7,163 nt of DNA, from positions 1 through 7,163 of the forward strand of contig JAUVAJ010000087.1 of the NCBI GenBank assembly GCA_030591795.1. The letters run 5' to 3'. The DNA comes from Desulfuromonadales bacterium. GTDB lineage: Bacteria > Desulfobacterota > Desulfuromonadia > Desulfuromonadales > UBA2294. Of the stretch, positions 1 to 5,958 are shown piece after piece; position 1 is the first letter of the stretch; each line of letters begins with the position of its first letter. Both the position numbers and the translations under genes were made by a program. The notes under the pieces were generated by a model. That model saw only the letters and a list, made by a program, of their open reading frames with translations, was not told the DNA's origin and made no database searches.

Positions 1-10
1 AGTACTGGGA

Positions 11-409
11 TTACCAGACTGTACAAATAACCTCACCACCAACCTGCGCTTCGCGGGCTGCTTCGCCATGCATCACACCCTTGGGGGTGGAAATAATGAC
101 ACAACCGAGACCATTCTTCACCTTGGGGATCTCATCTTTGCCGACATAAACACGACGGCCGGGTGTCGAAATGCGCTTGATTTCATGAATGATCGGCACA
201 TTGTCCGTATCATACTTAAGATAAATACGAAGAACACCCTGCTTATCATCAGGGGCTACCTTCAGATTCTTGATATAACCCTGATCACGCAAAACTGCAG
301 CGATCGCTTCTTTGATATTAGAAGCAGGCATATCCAGTTTCGGGTGTCTCGCATTGCCCGCATTACGCACTCGGGTCAGTAAATCTGCTATCGGATCCGT
401 CATACCCAT
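11..409 (-). CDS. rpsH: 30S ribosomal protein S8
   Basis: S8 is a primary 16S rRNA binder of the central domain, needed to assemble the small-subunit platform; in E. coli it also represses translation of the spc operon. The 132-residue product has the usual family length. It opens with the S8 signature [15 protein letters not shown] (residues 3-17) and carries the C-terminal RNA-binding signature ISTPKGVM at 106-113, ending in VW as S8 usually does. The start chosen is the first ATG (407-409), 8 bases after an AGGAG; a second ATG two codons on (401-403) is 14 bases from it and less likely, and E. coli S8 also begins M-x-M. The gap to rpsN is 21 bases. The stop is TAA, and only 10 bases of downstream spacer remain before the window edge. 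Identification is certain; any autoregulation here is inferred from E. coli. Confidence 0.98.
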   Translation of the reverse strand: MGMTDPIADLLTRVRNAGNARHPKLDMPASNIKEAIAAVLRDQGYIKNLKVAPDDKQGVLRIYLKYDTDNVPIIHEIKRISTPGRRVYVGKDEIPKVKNGLGCVIISTPKGVMHGEAAREAQVGGEVICTVW

Positions 410-430
410 GGATTCGACTCCTTATCCTTT

Positions 431-616
431 TTACCAGCTCGACTTGATGACGCCTGGAAGTTTACCTTCGGACGCCAGCTTACGCAGACAGATCCGACAC
501 ATGTTAAATTTACGATAGTAGGCCCGCGGACGCCCGCATAGGGGACAACGATTGTACTCCCTGACCTTAAATTTACCCGGCCGTTTGGCCTTGTTAATCA
601 TCGATTTCTTTGCCAC
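431..616 (-). CDS. rpsN: 30S ribosomal protein S14, zinc-binding (type Z) form
   Basis: S14 sits in the head of the 30S subunit beside S3, S10 and S19. At 61 residues this is the short zinc form rather than the roughly 100-residue cysteine-free form of enterobacteria. Four cysteines, C24, C27, C40 and C43, make a CxxC-x12-CxxC zinc knuckle, followed by the conserved tail [15 protein letters not shown]. The start is GTG at 614-616, preceded by GGAGGA with 4 bases between and by an in-frame TAG five codons upstream. The next ATG (codon 6) has no ribosome binding site at proper distance and would delete the conserved MAKKS start. It lies 24 bases after rplE and 21 before rpsH. The family may also be labelled rpsZ or rpsN1 where a cysteine-free paralogue exists; none is visible here. 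Confidence 0.97.
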   Translation of the reverse strand: MAKKSMINKAKRPGKFKVREYNRCPLCGRPRAYYRKFNMCRICLRKLASEGKLPGVIKSSW

Positions 617-620
617 AGTT

Positions 621-626
621 TCCTCC
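621..626 (-). promoter_or_regulatory. Ribosome binding site deciding the GTG start of rpsN
   Basis: The minus strand reads GGAGGA here, ending 4 bases before the GTG at 614-616. An in-frame TAG further upstream excludes any longer product, so this site fixes the non-ATG start. Seen directly in the sequence. Confidence 0.85.
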
Positions 627-640
627 GCCTAACGCGTGAA

Positions 641-1180
641 CTATTTTCTGAAGGGCATGCCCATTTTAGTGAGCAGTGCACGTCCCTGTTCGTCAGTTTT
701 AGCCGACGTAACAATTGTGACGTTCATACCCTTGATCTTGTCGATTGTATCGAGGTCAATCTCAGGGAAAATTATCTGCTCGCGGATGCCAAGCGTATAG
801 TTGCCACGCCCGTCAAACGCCTTCGGTGAGATGCCCTTGAAGTCACGTACACGCGGCAGGGCAACATTAATAAGACGATCAAGAAACTCATAAGCACGCT
901 CACGACGCAGGATCACCGAGCAACCGATCGGCACCCCCTCACGTAGCTTGAACTGGGCAATCGAGCGTCTGGCTTTATTGATCACAGGCTTTTGTCCAGT
1001 GATTCTGCCAATCTCTTCAGCCGCTGACTCGAGTATCTTGACGTTCGTAATTGCTTCTCCGAGGCCCATGTTGACAACAACTTTCTCAACACGTGGAACT
1101 TCCATCACGTTTTTCAACTGAAGTTCCTTGAGCAGCTCAGGAAGTATTTCCTTTTGATATTTTTCTTGCAGTCTAGCCAT
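641..1180 (-). CDS. rplE: 50S ribosomal protein L5
   Basis: L5 binds 5S rRNA and helps form the central protuberance, where it contacts P-site tRNA and S13 across the subunit bridge. The product has 179 residues, the normal length. Visible signatures are the N-terminal [16 protein letters not shown] (28-43), the basic [16 protein letters not shown] segment (67-82) and the conserved loop [19 protein letters not shown] (110-128), which includes the part that reaches P-site tRNA. The ATG at 1178-1180 follows a GGAG that begins only two bases after the rplX stop, leaving an 11-base gap that favours translation by the same ribosomes. In E. coli the S8 repressor binds mRNA around the rplX/rplE junction; whether an S8-like hairpin exists here cannot be settled by eye. 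The stop is TAG, 24 bases before rpsN. Confidence 0.98.
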   Translation of the reverse strand: MARLQEKYQKEILPELLKELQLKNVMEVPRVEKVVVNMGLGEAITNVKILESAAEEIGRITGQKPVINKARRSIAQFKLREGVPIGCSVILRRERAYEFLDRLINVALPRVRDFKGISPKAFDGRGNYTLGIREQIIFPEIDLDTIDKIKGMNVTIVTSAKTDEQGRALLTKMGMPFRK

Positions 1181-1191
1181 GGAAATCTCCG

Positions 1192-1521
1192 TTACTTATC
1201 TACTATCTCGTTGCATTTTTTGCAAAAGCGGACCTTGTTGCCATCATCGAGAGTACGCATCCCGGTCCGAGCAGCGGTGTCGCAGGAAGAGCAGACCAAC
1301 TGAACATTGGAAATATCCAGGGTAGCTTCTTTCTCTAAAATTCCACCTTCACTGTTCTGCTGATTCGGACGAGTGTGGCGCTTGACTATATTAATGCTTT
1401 CAACTACCACACGACCCTTTTCAGGCAGAACTCTAAGAACCCTGCCAGTTTTACCTTTATCCTTACCGGACAGGATCGAAACTGTATCGTCTTTTTTAAC
1501 ATGAAGCTTTGTTACCGCCAT
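1192..1521 (-). CDS. rplX: 50S ribosomal protein L24 with C-terminal zinc-ribbon-like cysteines
   Basis: L24 is an assembly-initiator protein that binds the 5' domain of 23S rRNA and later lies near the exit-tunnel mouth. The 109-residue product begins with a KOW motif (about residues 10-40; key run [20 protein letters not shown]) and has the family block [18 protein letters not shown] at 45-62. Its C-terminal part holds C77, C80, C100 and C103, a CxxC-x19-CxxC pattern expected to bind one zinc ion; many bacterial L24 proteins have this form while others, such as that of Bacillus, have lost the cysteines. The ATG at 1519-1521 follows GGGAGA. The neighbours are rplN (21 bases before) and rplE (11 bases after). 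Identification is certain; zinc binding is inferred from the cysteine spacing. Confidence 0.97.
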   Translation of the reverse strand: MAVTKLHVKKDDTVSILSGKDKGKTGRVLRVLPEKGRVVVESINIVKRHTRPNQQNSEGGILEKEATLDISNVQLVCSSCDTAARTGMRTLDDGNKVRFCKKCNEIVDK

Positions 1522-1542
1522 TGTTTACTCTCCCAAATCCCG

Positions 1543-1911
1543 TTACAGAACTTCTGGAGCCAGCGAAACAATCTTCATGTAACGCTTTGCTCTGAGTTCT
1601 CTTGCAACCGGTCCAAAAATACGAGTACCGACCGGTTCACCGGCTGCACTGATCACGACAGCCGAGTTGTTATCGAATCGAATCAAAGAACCATCATCAC
1701 GGTTAACTTCTTTTCGGGTTCGAACAATAACCGCCTTGACTATATCACCCTTCTTCACTTTGGAATTGGGTATGGCTTCCTTGACCGAACAGATGACTAC
1801 ATCACCTATGGACGCATATTTGCGCTTTGATCCGCCAGGAACCTTGATACAACAGAGTTTCCGGGCTCCGGAATTATCAGCAACATCAAGCATTGATTGC
1901 ATCTGAATCAT
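1543..1911 (-). CDS. rplN: 50S ribosomal protein L14
   Basis: L14 binds 23S rRNA at the subunit interface, forms a bridge to 16S rRNA and is the contact for the silencing factor RsfS in bacteria that have it. The 122-residue length is exactly typical. The start [17 protein letters not shown], the segment [16 protein letters not shown] (53-68), FDNNSAVV (79-86) and the end [13 protein letters not shown] (95-107) are all hallmark L14 sequence. The first ATG (1909-1911) is used, matching the family's MIQ start, with AGGAG 9 bases upstream. In E. coli this gene opens the spc operon with its own promoter; here it follows the rpsQ stop by only 12 bases, so a separate promoter would have to lie inside rpsQ. 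The stop is TAA. Confidence 0.99.
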   Translation of the reverse strand: MIQMQSMLDVADNSGARKLCCIKVPGGSKRKYASIGDVVICSVKEAIPNSKVKKGDIVKAVIVRTRKEVNRDDGSLIRFDNNSAVVISAAGEPVGTRIFGPVARELRAKRYMKIVSLAPEVL

Positions 1912-1919
1912 GGTTCTTA

Positions 1920-1926
1920 TCTCCTA
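1920..1926 (-). promoter_or_regulatory. rplN ribosome binding site containing the rpsQ stop codon
   Basis: The minus strand reads TAGGAGA, and its TAG (1924-1926) is the stop codon of rpsQ. A ribosome ending S17 therefore sits on the binding site for L14, which favours reinitiation and balanced synthesis. The overlap is seen directly; the coupling is inferred. Confidence 0.8.
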
Positions 1927-2187
1927 AACGGTGACGTTTTTTTCCAGAATTTCTCTGAGCTTCCAACGCTTGTCTCGGGACAAAGGACGTGATTCTACAA
2001 TCAGGACCTTGTCACCAATGGCGCAGGAGTTCTCGGCGTCGTGTGCCTTGAACTTTACGTTCCGTTTCATGTATTTCTTATAAACAGGATGTTTGACAAT
2101 CTGTTCGACTTTTACGACGATAGTCTTGTCCATTTTGTCGCTGGAAACAATCCCGATCTTGGTTTTCCGATTTCCACGTTGATTCAT
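1924..2187 (-). CDS. rpsQ: 30S ribosomal protein S17
   Basis: S17 is an early-binding protein of the 16S rRNA 5' domain that stabilises the small-subunit body. The 87-residue product is an OB-fold protein of normal length. Diagnostic parts are [24 protein letters not shown] (5-28, interrupted family core), the basic loop [18 protein letters not shown] (33-50) and the end [20 protein letters not shown] (58-77), where the SRPLSK/RxKRW pattern is typical of S17. The ATG at 2185-2187 follows GAGGA with 5 bases between. It lies 18 bases after rpmC, and its TAG stop forms part of the rplN ribosome binding site. In the E. coli arrangement this is the last gene of the S10 operon; here nothing marks an operon end after it. 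Confidence 0.98.
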   Translation of the reverse strand: MNQRGNRKTKIGIVSSDKMDKTIVVKVEQIVKHPVYKKYMKRNVKFKAHDAENSCAIGDKVLIVESRPLSRDKRWKLREILEKNVTV

Positions 2188-2205
2188 GGTCGTCCTCAGA
2201 TTCGC

Positions 2206-2394
2206 TTAAGCGTTTTTCGCGCTTAGTTCAGTTTTTACCCGTGCAATGTCTTTTTTGACCTCGGAAATCCGAACGGTATTTTCAAGATGTCCGGTGTGCA
2301 GCTGAAAACGGAGGTTAAATAACTCCTGATTCAGCTCATCAGTTTTCTTTTCCAGGTCGGAAACACTGAGGTCCCTGATCTCACTTGCTTTCAT
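2206..2394 (-). CDS. rpmC: 50S ribosomal protein L29
   Basis: L29 is a small two-helix protein near the exit of the nascent-chain tunnel, next to L23, where trigger factor and the signal recognition particle dock. The 62-residue product begins [17 protein letters not shown] and has the L29 signature [17 protein letters not shown] (24-40) followed by a charged second helix; both halves look helical and coiled-coil-like. The reading frame is open for eight more codons upstream to another ATG at 2416-2418, but I place the start at 2392-2394: it matches the family's MKxxEIR start and has AGAGGAGGT 6 bases upstream. With this start the gene overlaps the end of rplP by 14 bases, so translation is likely coupled to L16. 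The stop is TAA, 18 bases before rpsQ. Confidence 0.96.
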   Translation of the reverse strand: MKASEIRDLSVSDLEKKTDELNQELFNLRFQLHTGHLENTVRISEVKKDIARVKTELSAKNA

Positions 2395-2809
2395 GGGAAA
2401 CCTCCTCTCTGCAAACAACCTTGGTCTTCATCGGCAGTTTATGGGCGGCGAGACGTAATGCCTCACGCGCGACCTCTTCACTGACGCCCTGCATTTCATA
2501 TAGAATCACGCCGGGGCGGACTACTGCTACCCAACTATCAGGAGAACCTTTACCTTTACCCATACGGGTTTCGGCCGGCTTGCTGGTTAGTTGCTTGTCC
2601 GGGAATACCCGGATCCAGATCTTGCCCCCACGCTTAACGTAACGAGTCATAGCACGACGAGCAGCCTCAATTTGCCGGGCAGACAACCAGCCGCGGTCTA
2701 GCGCCTGCAGGCCGAAATCGCCGAAATTGAGCTCCGTTCCACCGGGGTTTGACCCCCTCATCTTGCCCTTGAACGTTTTTCTGTGTTTAACCTTCTTTGG
2801 CATTAACAT
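2381..2809 (-). CDS. rplP: 50S ribosomal protein L16
   Basis: L16 joins the large subunit late and organises the A-site region, touching the elbow of A-site tRNA. The 142-residue product is about six residues longer than E. coli L16 at its C-terminus. Family marks are [19 protein letters not shown] at the start, [17 protein letters not shown] (44-60), [12 protein letters not shown] (61-72) and [14 protein letters not shown] (82-95). R82 matches the arginine hydroxylated by YcfD (RoxA) in E. coli. The first ATG (2807-2809) is preferred: GGAG lies 9 bases upstream, against 15 for the ATG at codon 3, and L16 proteins usually start ML-x-PK. The extra tail ending EEVSHESK contains the ribosome binding site and start of rpmC. 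The gap from rpsC is 25 bases and the stop is TGA. Confidence 0.98.
   Translation of the reverse strand: MLMPKKVKHRKTFKGKMRGSNPGGTELNFGDFGLQALDRGWLSARQIEAARRAMTRYVKRGGKIWIRVFPDKQLTSKPAETRMGKGKGSPDSWVAVVRPGVILYEMQGVSEEVAREALRLAAHKLPMKTKVVCREEVSHESK
2400..2408 (-). promoter_or_regulatory. rpmC ribosome binding site embedded in the rplP coding end
   Basis: The minus strand reads AGAGGAGGT, 6 bases from the core AGGAGG to the ATG at 2392-2394. In the rplP frame the same bases encode part of residues REEV of the L16 tail. The site decides the short start of rpmC over the in-frame ATG at 2416-2418. Confidence 0.88.
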
Positions 2810-2834
2810 GACGCCAGACTCCTATCTAAAAAAC

Positions 2835-3476
2835 TTACTTTGGCTGATTCTGGTCGAGTACTTCACCCTTGAAAATCAGAACCTTGACACCGATAATGCC
2901 ATATGTGGTCTTCGCCTCAGCAAAACCGTAATCAATATCAGCCCGAAGGGTGTGCAACGGCACACGGCCTTCACGGTACCATTCGGTCCGGCTCATCTCT
3001 GCTCCGCCAAGACGCCCGGCACAATTGATTTTGATCCCTTGTGCTCCGAATTTCAGCGCCTGACCAACTGATTTTTTCATCGCCCGACGAAATGCGATCC
3101 GTCGCTCCATCTGCAGAGCTACATTTTCAGCTACCAGTTGAGCGTCAACTTCAGGTTTCCGAACTTCCTGAATATTGATAAAAATCTCACTATCGGTGAG
3201 CTTGGCCAGTTCCTTTTTCAGAACCTCAACCTCAGAACCCTTCTTACCGATGATGATGCCCGGGCGGGCTGCAAAAATATGGATCTTGGTCTTACTCGCA
3301 GCGCGCTCAAACTCGATCTTCGAAATACCTGCATGGAAAAGCCGCTTCTTCAGGTAATTACGCAGTTTAATGTCTTCATGAAGCAACTTGGCATAATCTG
3401 CCTCGGCATACCACCGGGATTCCCAGGTACGAATAACGCCAAGACGGAAACCTATTGGATGAACTTTCTGGCCCAA
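2835..3476 (-). CDS. rpsC: 30S ribosomal protein S3
   Basis: S3 lies in the small-subunit head at the mRNA entry channel and, with S4 and S5, gives the ribosome its mRNA helicase activity. The 213-residue product begins [21 protein letters not shown], as S3 does. A type II KH domain follows with the GxxG loop GKKG at 77-80 ([10 protein letters not shown]), then the C-terminal domain with [11 protein letters not shown] (125-135), which includes the basic residues linked to helicase action, and [23 protein letters not shown] (154-176). The start is TTG at 3474-3476: the frame has a TAG two codons upstream and no ATG until residue 123, and a perfect AGGAGGT stands 8 bases before it. It lies 23 bases after rplV and 25 before rplP. 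Identification is certain; the TTG start is near certain. Confidence 0.98.
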   Translation of the reverse strand: MGQKVHPIGFRLGVIRTWESRWYAEADYAKLLHEDIKLRNYLKKRLFHAGISKIEFERAASKTKIHIFAARPGIIIGKKGSEVEVLKKELAKLTDSEIFINIQEVRKPEVDAQLVAENVALQMERRIAFRRAMKKSVGQALKFGAQGIKINCAGRLGGAEMSRTEWYREGRVPLHTLRADIDYGFAEAKTTYGIIGVKVLIFKGEVLDQNQPK

Positions 3477-3483
3477 AACCTAT

Positions 3484-3490
3484 ACCTCCT
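3484..3490 (-). promoter_or_regulatory. Strong ribosome binding site for the TTG start of rpsC
   Basis: The minus strand reads AGGAGGT, a full match to the anti-Shine-Dalgarno core, with 8 bases from AGGAGG to the TTG at 3474-3476. An in-frame TAG lies between the two. The strong site probably compensates for the weak start codon. Confidence 0.9.
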
Positions 3491-3499
3491 AAAGGTAAC

Positions 3500-3832
3500 T
3501 TATTTCTCGTCGAGCACGACTGTGATGTGACTGGTCGGCTTACGAATTTTGGTCGCACGACCCTGGGCGCGCGGCATAAACCGCTTGAGAGCAGGCCCTT
3601 GATCTACGGTAACCGCCTTAACGATCAGTCGATCGACATCGTCAACACCATTTTGCTCAGCGTTAGCAATGGCCGAACTTACCAATGTCGAAACAATGGC
3701 AGCTGATCTCTTCGGCGAGAACTTTAAAATATTCAATGCGTCCTGAACCCCTCTTCCGCGAATCATATCGACTACTAGTCGTGTCTTCTGCGGAGAGAGT
3801 CGCGCAAATTTAAGCGTGGCTTTCGCTTCCAT
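3500..3832 (-). CDS. rplV: 50S ribosomal protein L22
   Basis: L22 binds all six domains of 23S rRNA, and its long beta hairpin lines the narrow part of the nascent-peptide exit tunnel opposite L4. The 110-residue product is of normal length. It shows KFARLSPQKTRLVVDMIRG (8-26), SSAIANAEQN (52-61) and the hairpin GPALKRFMPRAQGRATKI (79-96), closing with TSHITVVL (100-107). The ALKR at 81-84 is intact; this is where a deletion of Met-Lys-Arg gives erythromycin resistance in E. coli, so the tunnel constriction looks wild type. The ATG at 3830-3832 follows AAAGGAG. It is 24 bases after rpsS and 23 before rpsC, and the stop is TAA. Confidence 0.98.
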   Translation of the reverse strand: MEAKATLKFARLSPQKTRLVVDMIRGRGVQDALNILKFSPKRSAAIVSTLVSSAIANAEQNGVDDVDRLIVKAVTVDQGPALKRFMPRAQGRATKIRKPTSHITVVLDEK

Positions 3833-3856
3833 GAAAAACTCCTTTATCGACCCTTT

Positions 3857-4129
3857 TTACCGTTTACCCTTGCGGTCAGAACCGTGTCCGTAGTAGGTCC
3901 GGGTCGGGGCGAACTCACCCAGCTTGTGACCAACCATATTTTCAGACACAAATACCGGGATAAACTTGCGACCATTGTGAACAGCAAAAGTCAATCCGAC
4001 AAACTCAGGGAAGATGGTCGAACGACGGGACCAGGTTTTAATAACCTTATGCGAGCCCGGTTCGGTTGCGTCTACCTTGCGTTGCAGACTGTCTTGAATA
4101 TATGGTCCTTTTTTAATTGATCTGGCCAC
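3857..4129 (-). CDS. rpsS: 30S ribosomal protein S19
   Basis: S19 lies in the small-subunit head with S13, near the A-site tRNA and the bridge to L5. The 90-residue product is typical throughout: [15 protein letters not shown] at the start, [25 protein letters not shown] interrupted core at about 30-54, [17 protein letters not shown] (61-77), and a basic tail GSDRKGKR. The start is GTG at 4127-4129, since SIKKGP must be preceded by MAR, an in-frame TGA lies six codons upstream, and the first ATG is not reached until residue 65. AGAGGAGA stands just upstream. The gaps are 32 bases from rplB and 24 to rplV. Together with S3 and S14 it makes three genes here with non-ATG starts. The stop is TAA. 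Confidence 0.98.
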   Translation of the reverse strand: MARSIKKGPYIQDSLQRKVDATEPGSHKVIKTWSRRSTIFPEFVGLTFAVHNGRKFIPVFVSENMVGHKLGEFAPTRTYYGHGSDRKGKR

Positions 4130-4134
4130 TGACT

Positions 4135-4142
4135 TCTCCTCT
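4135..4142 (-). promoter_or_regulatory. Ribosome binding site deciding the GTG start of rpsS
   Basis: The minus strand reads AGAGGAGA, with 6 bases from AGGAG to the GTG start of rpsS. A TGA in the same frame just upstream rules out a longer product. Confidence 0.87.
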
Positions 4143-4161
4143 TTTCACAAAAACGAATTAC

Positions 4162-4986
4162 TTATTTTTTCCGACGACGAACAATGAAACGATCCGTCCG
4201 TTTGTTCGAACGCGTCTTATAGCCCTTGGTCGGCACACCCCAAGGCGTAACCGGGTGACGTCCACCCGAGCTCTTACCTTCACCACCACCGTGTGGATGA
4301 TCAACCGGGTTCATGGCGACACCACGTGATTGTGGACGTTTACCGAGCCAGCGATTACGTCCGGCTTTACCGATCTTGATATTGTCATGATCGGTGTTGC
4401 CGACCTGGCCGATAGTTGCACAGCAATCCTGCAGGACAAGACGAACCTCACCTGACGGCAACTTCAACTGCGCATACTTTCCATCTTTGGCGGCAAGTAG
4501 CGCATAGGTTCCTGCACTGCGCGCCAACTGACCACCCTTACCGATTTTCATCTCGATGTTGTGGATCCAGGTACCCAGAGGGATAGAGCGGATCGACATC
4601 GCGTTGCCCGGTACAATATCTGCGGTCTCACTGGCAACGATAACGTCGCCAACATTAATGCCAACCGGGGCGATGATATAGCGCTTTTCACCGTCAGCAT
4701 AGTTAAGCAGAGCGATACGTGCTGAACGATTGGGGTCATACTCGACCGAAGCAATTGTTGCCGGAACTTCTTTTTTATCCCGCTTGAAATCGATAATTCT
4801 ATACTTGCGCTTGTGCCCACCACCAGTGTGGCGTTTGGTGATCCGGCCGTTGTTGTTCCGACCACCACTCTTTGATAGAGGTGCAAGCAGCGATTTCTCA
4901 GGCCGGTCCGTGGTGATTTCCTCGAATGTCGAGGAGGTCATTCCGCGGCGGCCGGGAGAGGTCGGCTTATAGCTTTTGATCCCCAT
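4162..4986 (-). CDS. rplB: 50S ribosomal protein L2
   Basis: L2 is one of the largest and most conserved 50S proteins, needed for joining the subunits and for the peptidyl-transferase centre. The 274-residue product has the usual length and order: an N-terminal arm ([16 protein letters not shown]), an OB-fold with [13 protein letters not shown] (59-71), an SH3-like domain with [10 protein letters not shown] (193-202), and the C-terminal [18 protein letters not shown] (228-245), whose H230 matches the conserved histidine important for peptidyl transfer. It ends in the basic run FIVRRRKK. The ATG at 4984-4986 follows GGAG by 8 bases, within a leader nearly identical to that of rplD. It is 33 bases after rplW and 32 before rpsS; the stop is TAA. 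Confidence 0.99.
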   Translation of the reverse strand: MGIKSYKPTSPGRRGMTSSTFEEITTDRPEKSLLAPLSKSGGRNNNGRITKRHTGGGHKRKYRIIDFKRDKKEVPATIASVEYDPNRSARIALLNYADGEKRYIIAPVGINVGDVIVASETADIVPGNAMSIRSIPLGTWIHNIEMKIGKGGQLARSAGTYALLAAKDGKYAQLKLPSGEVRLVLQDCCATIGQVGNTDHDNIKIGKAGRNRWLGKRPQSRGVAMNPVDHPHGGGEGKSSGGRHPVTPWGVPTKGYKTRSNKRTDRFIVRRRKK

Positions 4987-4998
4987 TATACTAACTCC
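4987..4998 (-). promoter_or_regulatory. Translation-initiation leader of rplB, near-copy of the rplD leader
   Basis: The minus strand reads GGAGTTAGTATA directly before the rplB ATG. The rplD leader at 5928-5939 reads GGAGTTAGAATA, so 11 of 12 bases agree and the spacing to ATG is identical. The function is simple ribosome binding as far as can be seen. Confidence 0.75.
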
Positions 4999-5019
4999 GT
5001 TCCAATAAGTTTCAGACTG

Positions 5020-5307
5020 TTAAACGCCGAAAAAATCGATGTCATTGCCAGCGGCCAGTGTCACGTAGGCTTTTTTGCGATTGGATCGCTTGCCAAATGT
5101 TGTGCCAACACGCTTGGTTTTGCCAGCAGCTATGAGGGTCTTTACATTCTCAACCTTAACGTCGAATGCCTTTTCAATAGCCTGCTTAATCTCGACCTTG
5201 TTGGCGTTCATCGCAACTTCAAAGGCGACAACCTGACCGTCTTCCTTCAGCTGACTCGTTTTCTCGGTGATCAACGGCTTCTTTATGATCTGATGTAGAG
5301 GTCTCAT
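5020..5307 (-). CDS. rplW: 50S ribosomal protein L23
   Basis: L23 stands at the tunnel exit and is the docking point for trigger factor and the signal recognition particle. The 95-residue product has normal length. It begins with [14 protein letters not shown] (7-20); E15 in the ITEK motif matches E18 of E. coli L23, which trigger factor contacts. Further signatures are [22 protein letters not shown] interrupted core (38-59) and the basic [20 protein letters not shown] (74-93). Its ATG (5305-5307) overlaps the rplD stop as ATGA, so L4 and L23 are very probably translationally coupled. No strong separate ribosome binding site is obvious, the closest purine run being within the last rplD codons. 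The stop is TAA, 33 bases before rplB. Confidence 0.98.
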   Translation of the reverse strand: MRPLHQIIKKPLITEKTSQLKEDGQVVAFEVAMNANKVEIKQAIEKAFDVKVENVKTLIAAGKTKRVGTTFGKRSNRKKAYVTLAAGNDIDFFGV

Positions 5308-5927
5308 TGCACTAAAGTTCCTTCCAGCTTGGCAACGGCTTCTTCAGTAATCAGCATGTTGCGGTACTTCATAACGTCGTAGACATTGACGCCGTCAGAA
5401 CGTAGAACTTTTACATGCGGAATATTGCGCGCCGACAATTCAATATTGGTGTTCTCATCTTCGACAATGATTAATACATTGTCGAGCTCAAAACGACCCA
5501 GAACTTCTGCAAATGATTTAGTACTAACCTGCTCAACCTGAAGCTGGTTCAATACGGTCATCTTCCCTTCTTTGAAGCGAAGTGACAGGGCGCTTTTCAG
5601 AGCACCCTTCTTTACCTTGCGGTTCAGCTTGAAGCTATAGTCACGAGGTGTCGGGCCGAAAGCCGTACCACCACCGACAAAATGCGGTGCAGTCGGCGTA
5701 CCCTGACGGGCATTACCAGTCCCTTTTTGCTTAAACGGTTTCTTACCACCACCGCGAACCTCACTGCGGCCTTTGGTCTTGGCCGTCCCTTGACGTCGTG
5801 CAGCGAGCTGGTAACGAACCATGTCATGAATCAGGTACCCTTTGACGTCAGTGTTAAACACTTCATCATTGAGCTCCCGCTCCGAGACCTGTTTACGGTC
5901 CATGTCATATACAGCAATTTTAGCCAT
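5304..5927 (-). CDS. rplD: 50S ribosomal protein L4
   Basis: L4 binds domain I of 23S rRNA early in assembly; its long loop reaches the tunnel opposite L22. In E. coli it also represses the S10 operon by acting on the leader before rpsJ. The 207-residue product is of typical length, with [20 protein letters not shown] (46-65), [20 protein letters not shown] (66-85) forming the tunnel loop, and [13 protein letters not shown] (103-115). [19 protein letters not shown] (152-170) belongs to the Rossmann-like core. The ATG at 5925-5927 has AGGAG 8 bases upstream. The gap from rplC is 31 bases, and the stop overlaps the rplW start. No E. coli-like leader for feedback is present in this window, so L4 control, if any, works differently. 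Confidence 0.98.
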   Translation of the reverse strand: MAKIAVYDMDRKQVSERELNDEVFNTDVKGYLIHDMVRYQLAARRQGTAKTKGRSEVRGGGKKPFKQKGTGNARQGTPTAPHFVGGGTAFGPTPRDYSFKLNRKVKKGALKSALSLRFKEGKMTVLNQLQVEQVSTKSFAEVLGRFELDNVLIIVEDENTNIELSARNIPHVKVLRSDGVNVYDVMKYRNMLITEEAVAKLEGTLVQ

Positions 5928-5939
5928 TATTCTAACTCC
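5928..5939 (-). promoter_or_regulatory. Translation-initiation leader of rplD, near-copy of the rplB leader
   Basis: The minus strand reads GGAGTTAGAATA directly before the rplD ATG. It contains the Shine-Dalgarno GGAG and an AT-rich spacer of 8 bases, and matches the rplB leader at 11 of 12 positions. Confidence 0.75.
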
Positions 5940-5958
5940 TGAAATCCCTGATCAGCCA

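Noticed and set aside
1..10. Start of rplF at the left edge
   Set aside because: Only 10 bases remain after the rpsH stop and they contain no start codon or ribosome binding site on the minus strand. rplF is expected from gene order but is not in the window.
1181..1230. Possible S8-binding regulatory hairpin near the rplX/rplE junction, as in E. coli
   Set aside because: No clear stem matching the helix 21-like S8 site could be picked out by eye. A covariance search across relatives would be decisive; I do not claim it.
1375..1830. Open frame of 151 codons on the plus strand
   Set aside because: It runs antisense across rplX and rplN, both complete and certain. Its product looks like no known family and no ribosome binding site stands out. 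Other plus-strand frames (for example 2727-3071, 3138-3530 and 5842-6174) are shadows of the same kind.
2203..2212. Perfect 10-base palindrome CGCTTAAGCG around the rpmC stop
   Set aside because: It has no loop and no T run after it, and rpsQ begins 18 bases after the rpmC stop, so a terminator is not supported. A palindrome of this length can arise by chance.
2395..2418. Eight-codon N-terminal extension of rpmC from the ATG at 2416-2418
   Set aside because: The extension (MFAERRFP) is not part of L29, overlaps rplP further, and the strong AGAGGAGGT lies inside it, pointing to the ATG at 2392-2394.
4548..4886. Open frame of 112 codons on the minus strand inside rplB
   Set aside because: It is an out-of-frame shadow fully inside the L2 gene, with a low-complexity serine- and threonine-rich product and no family resemblance.
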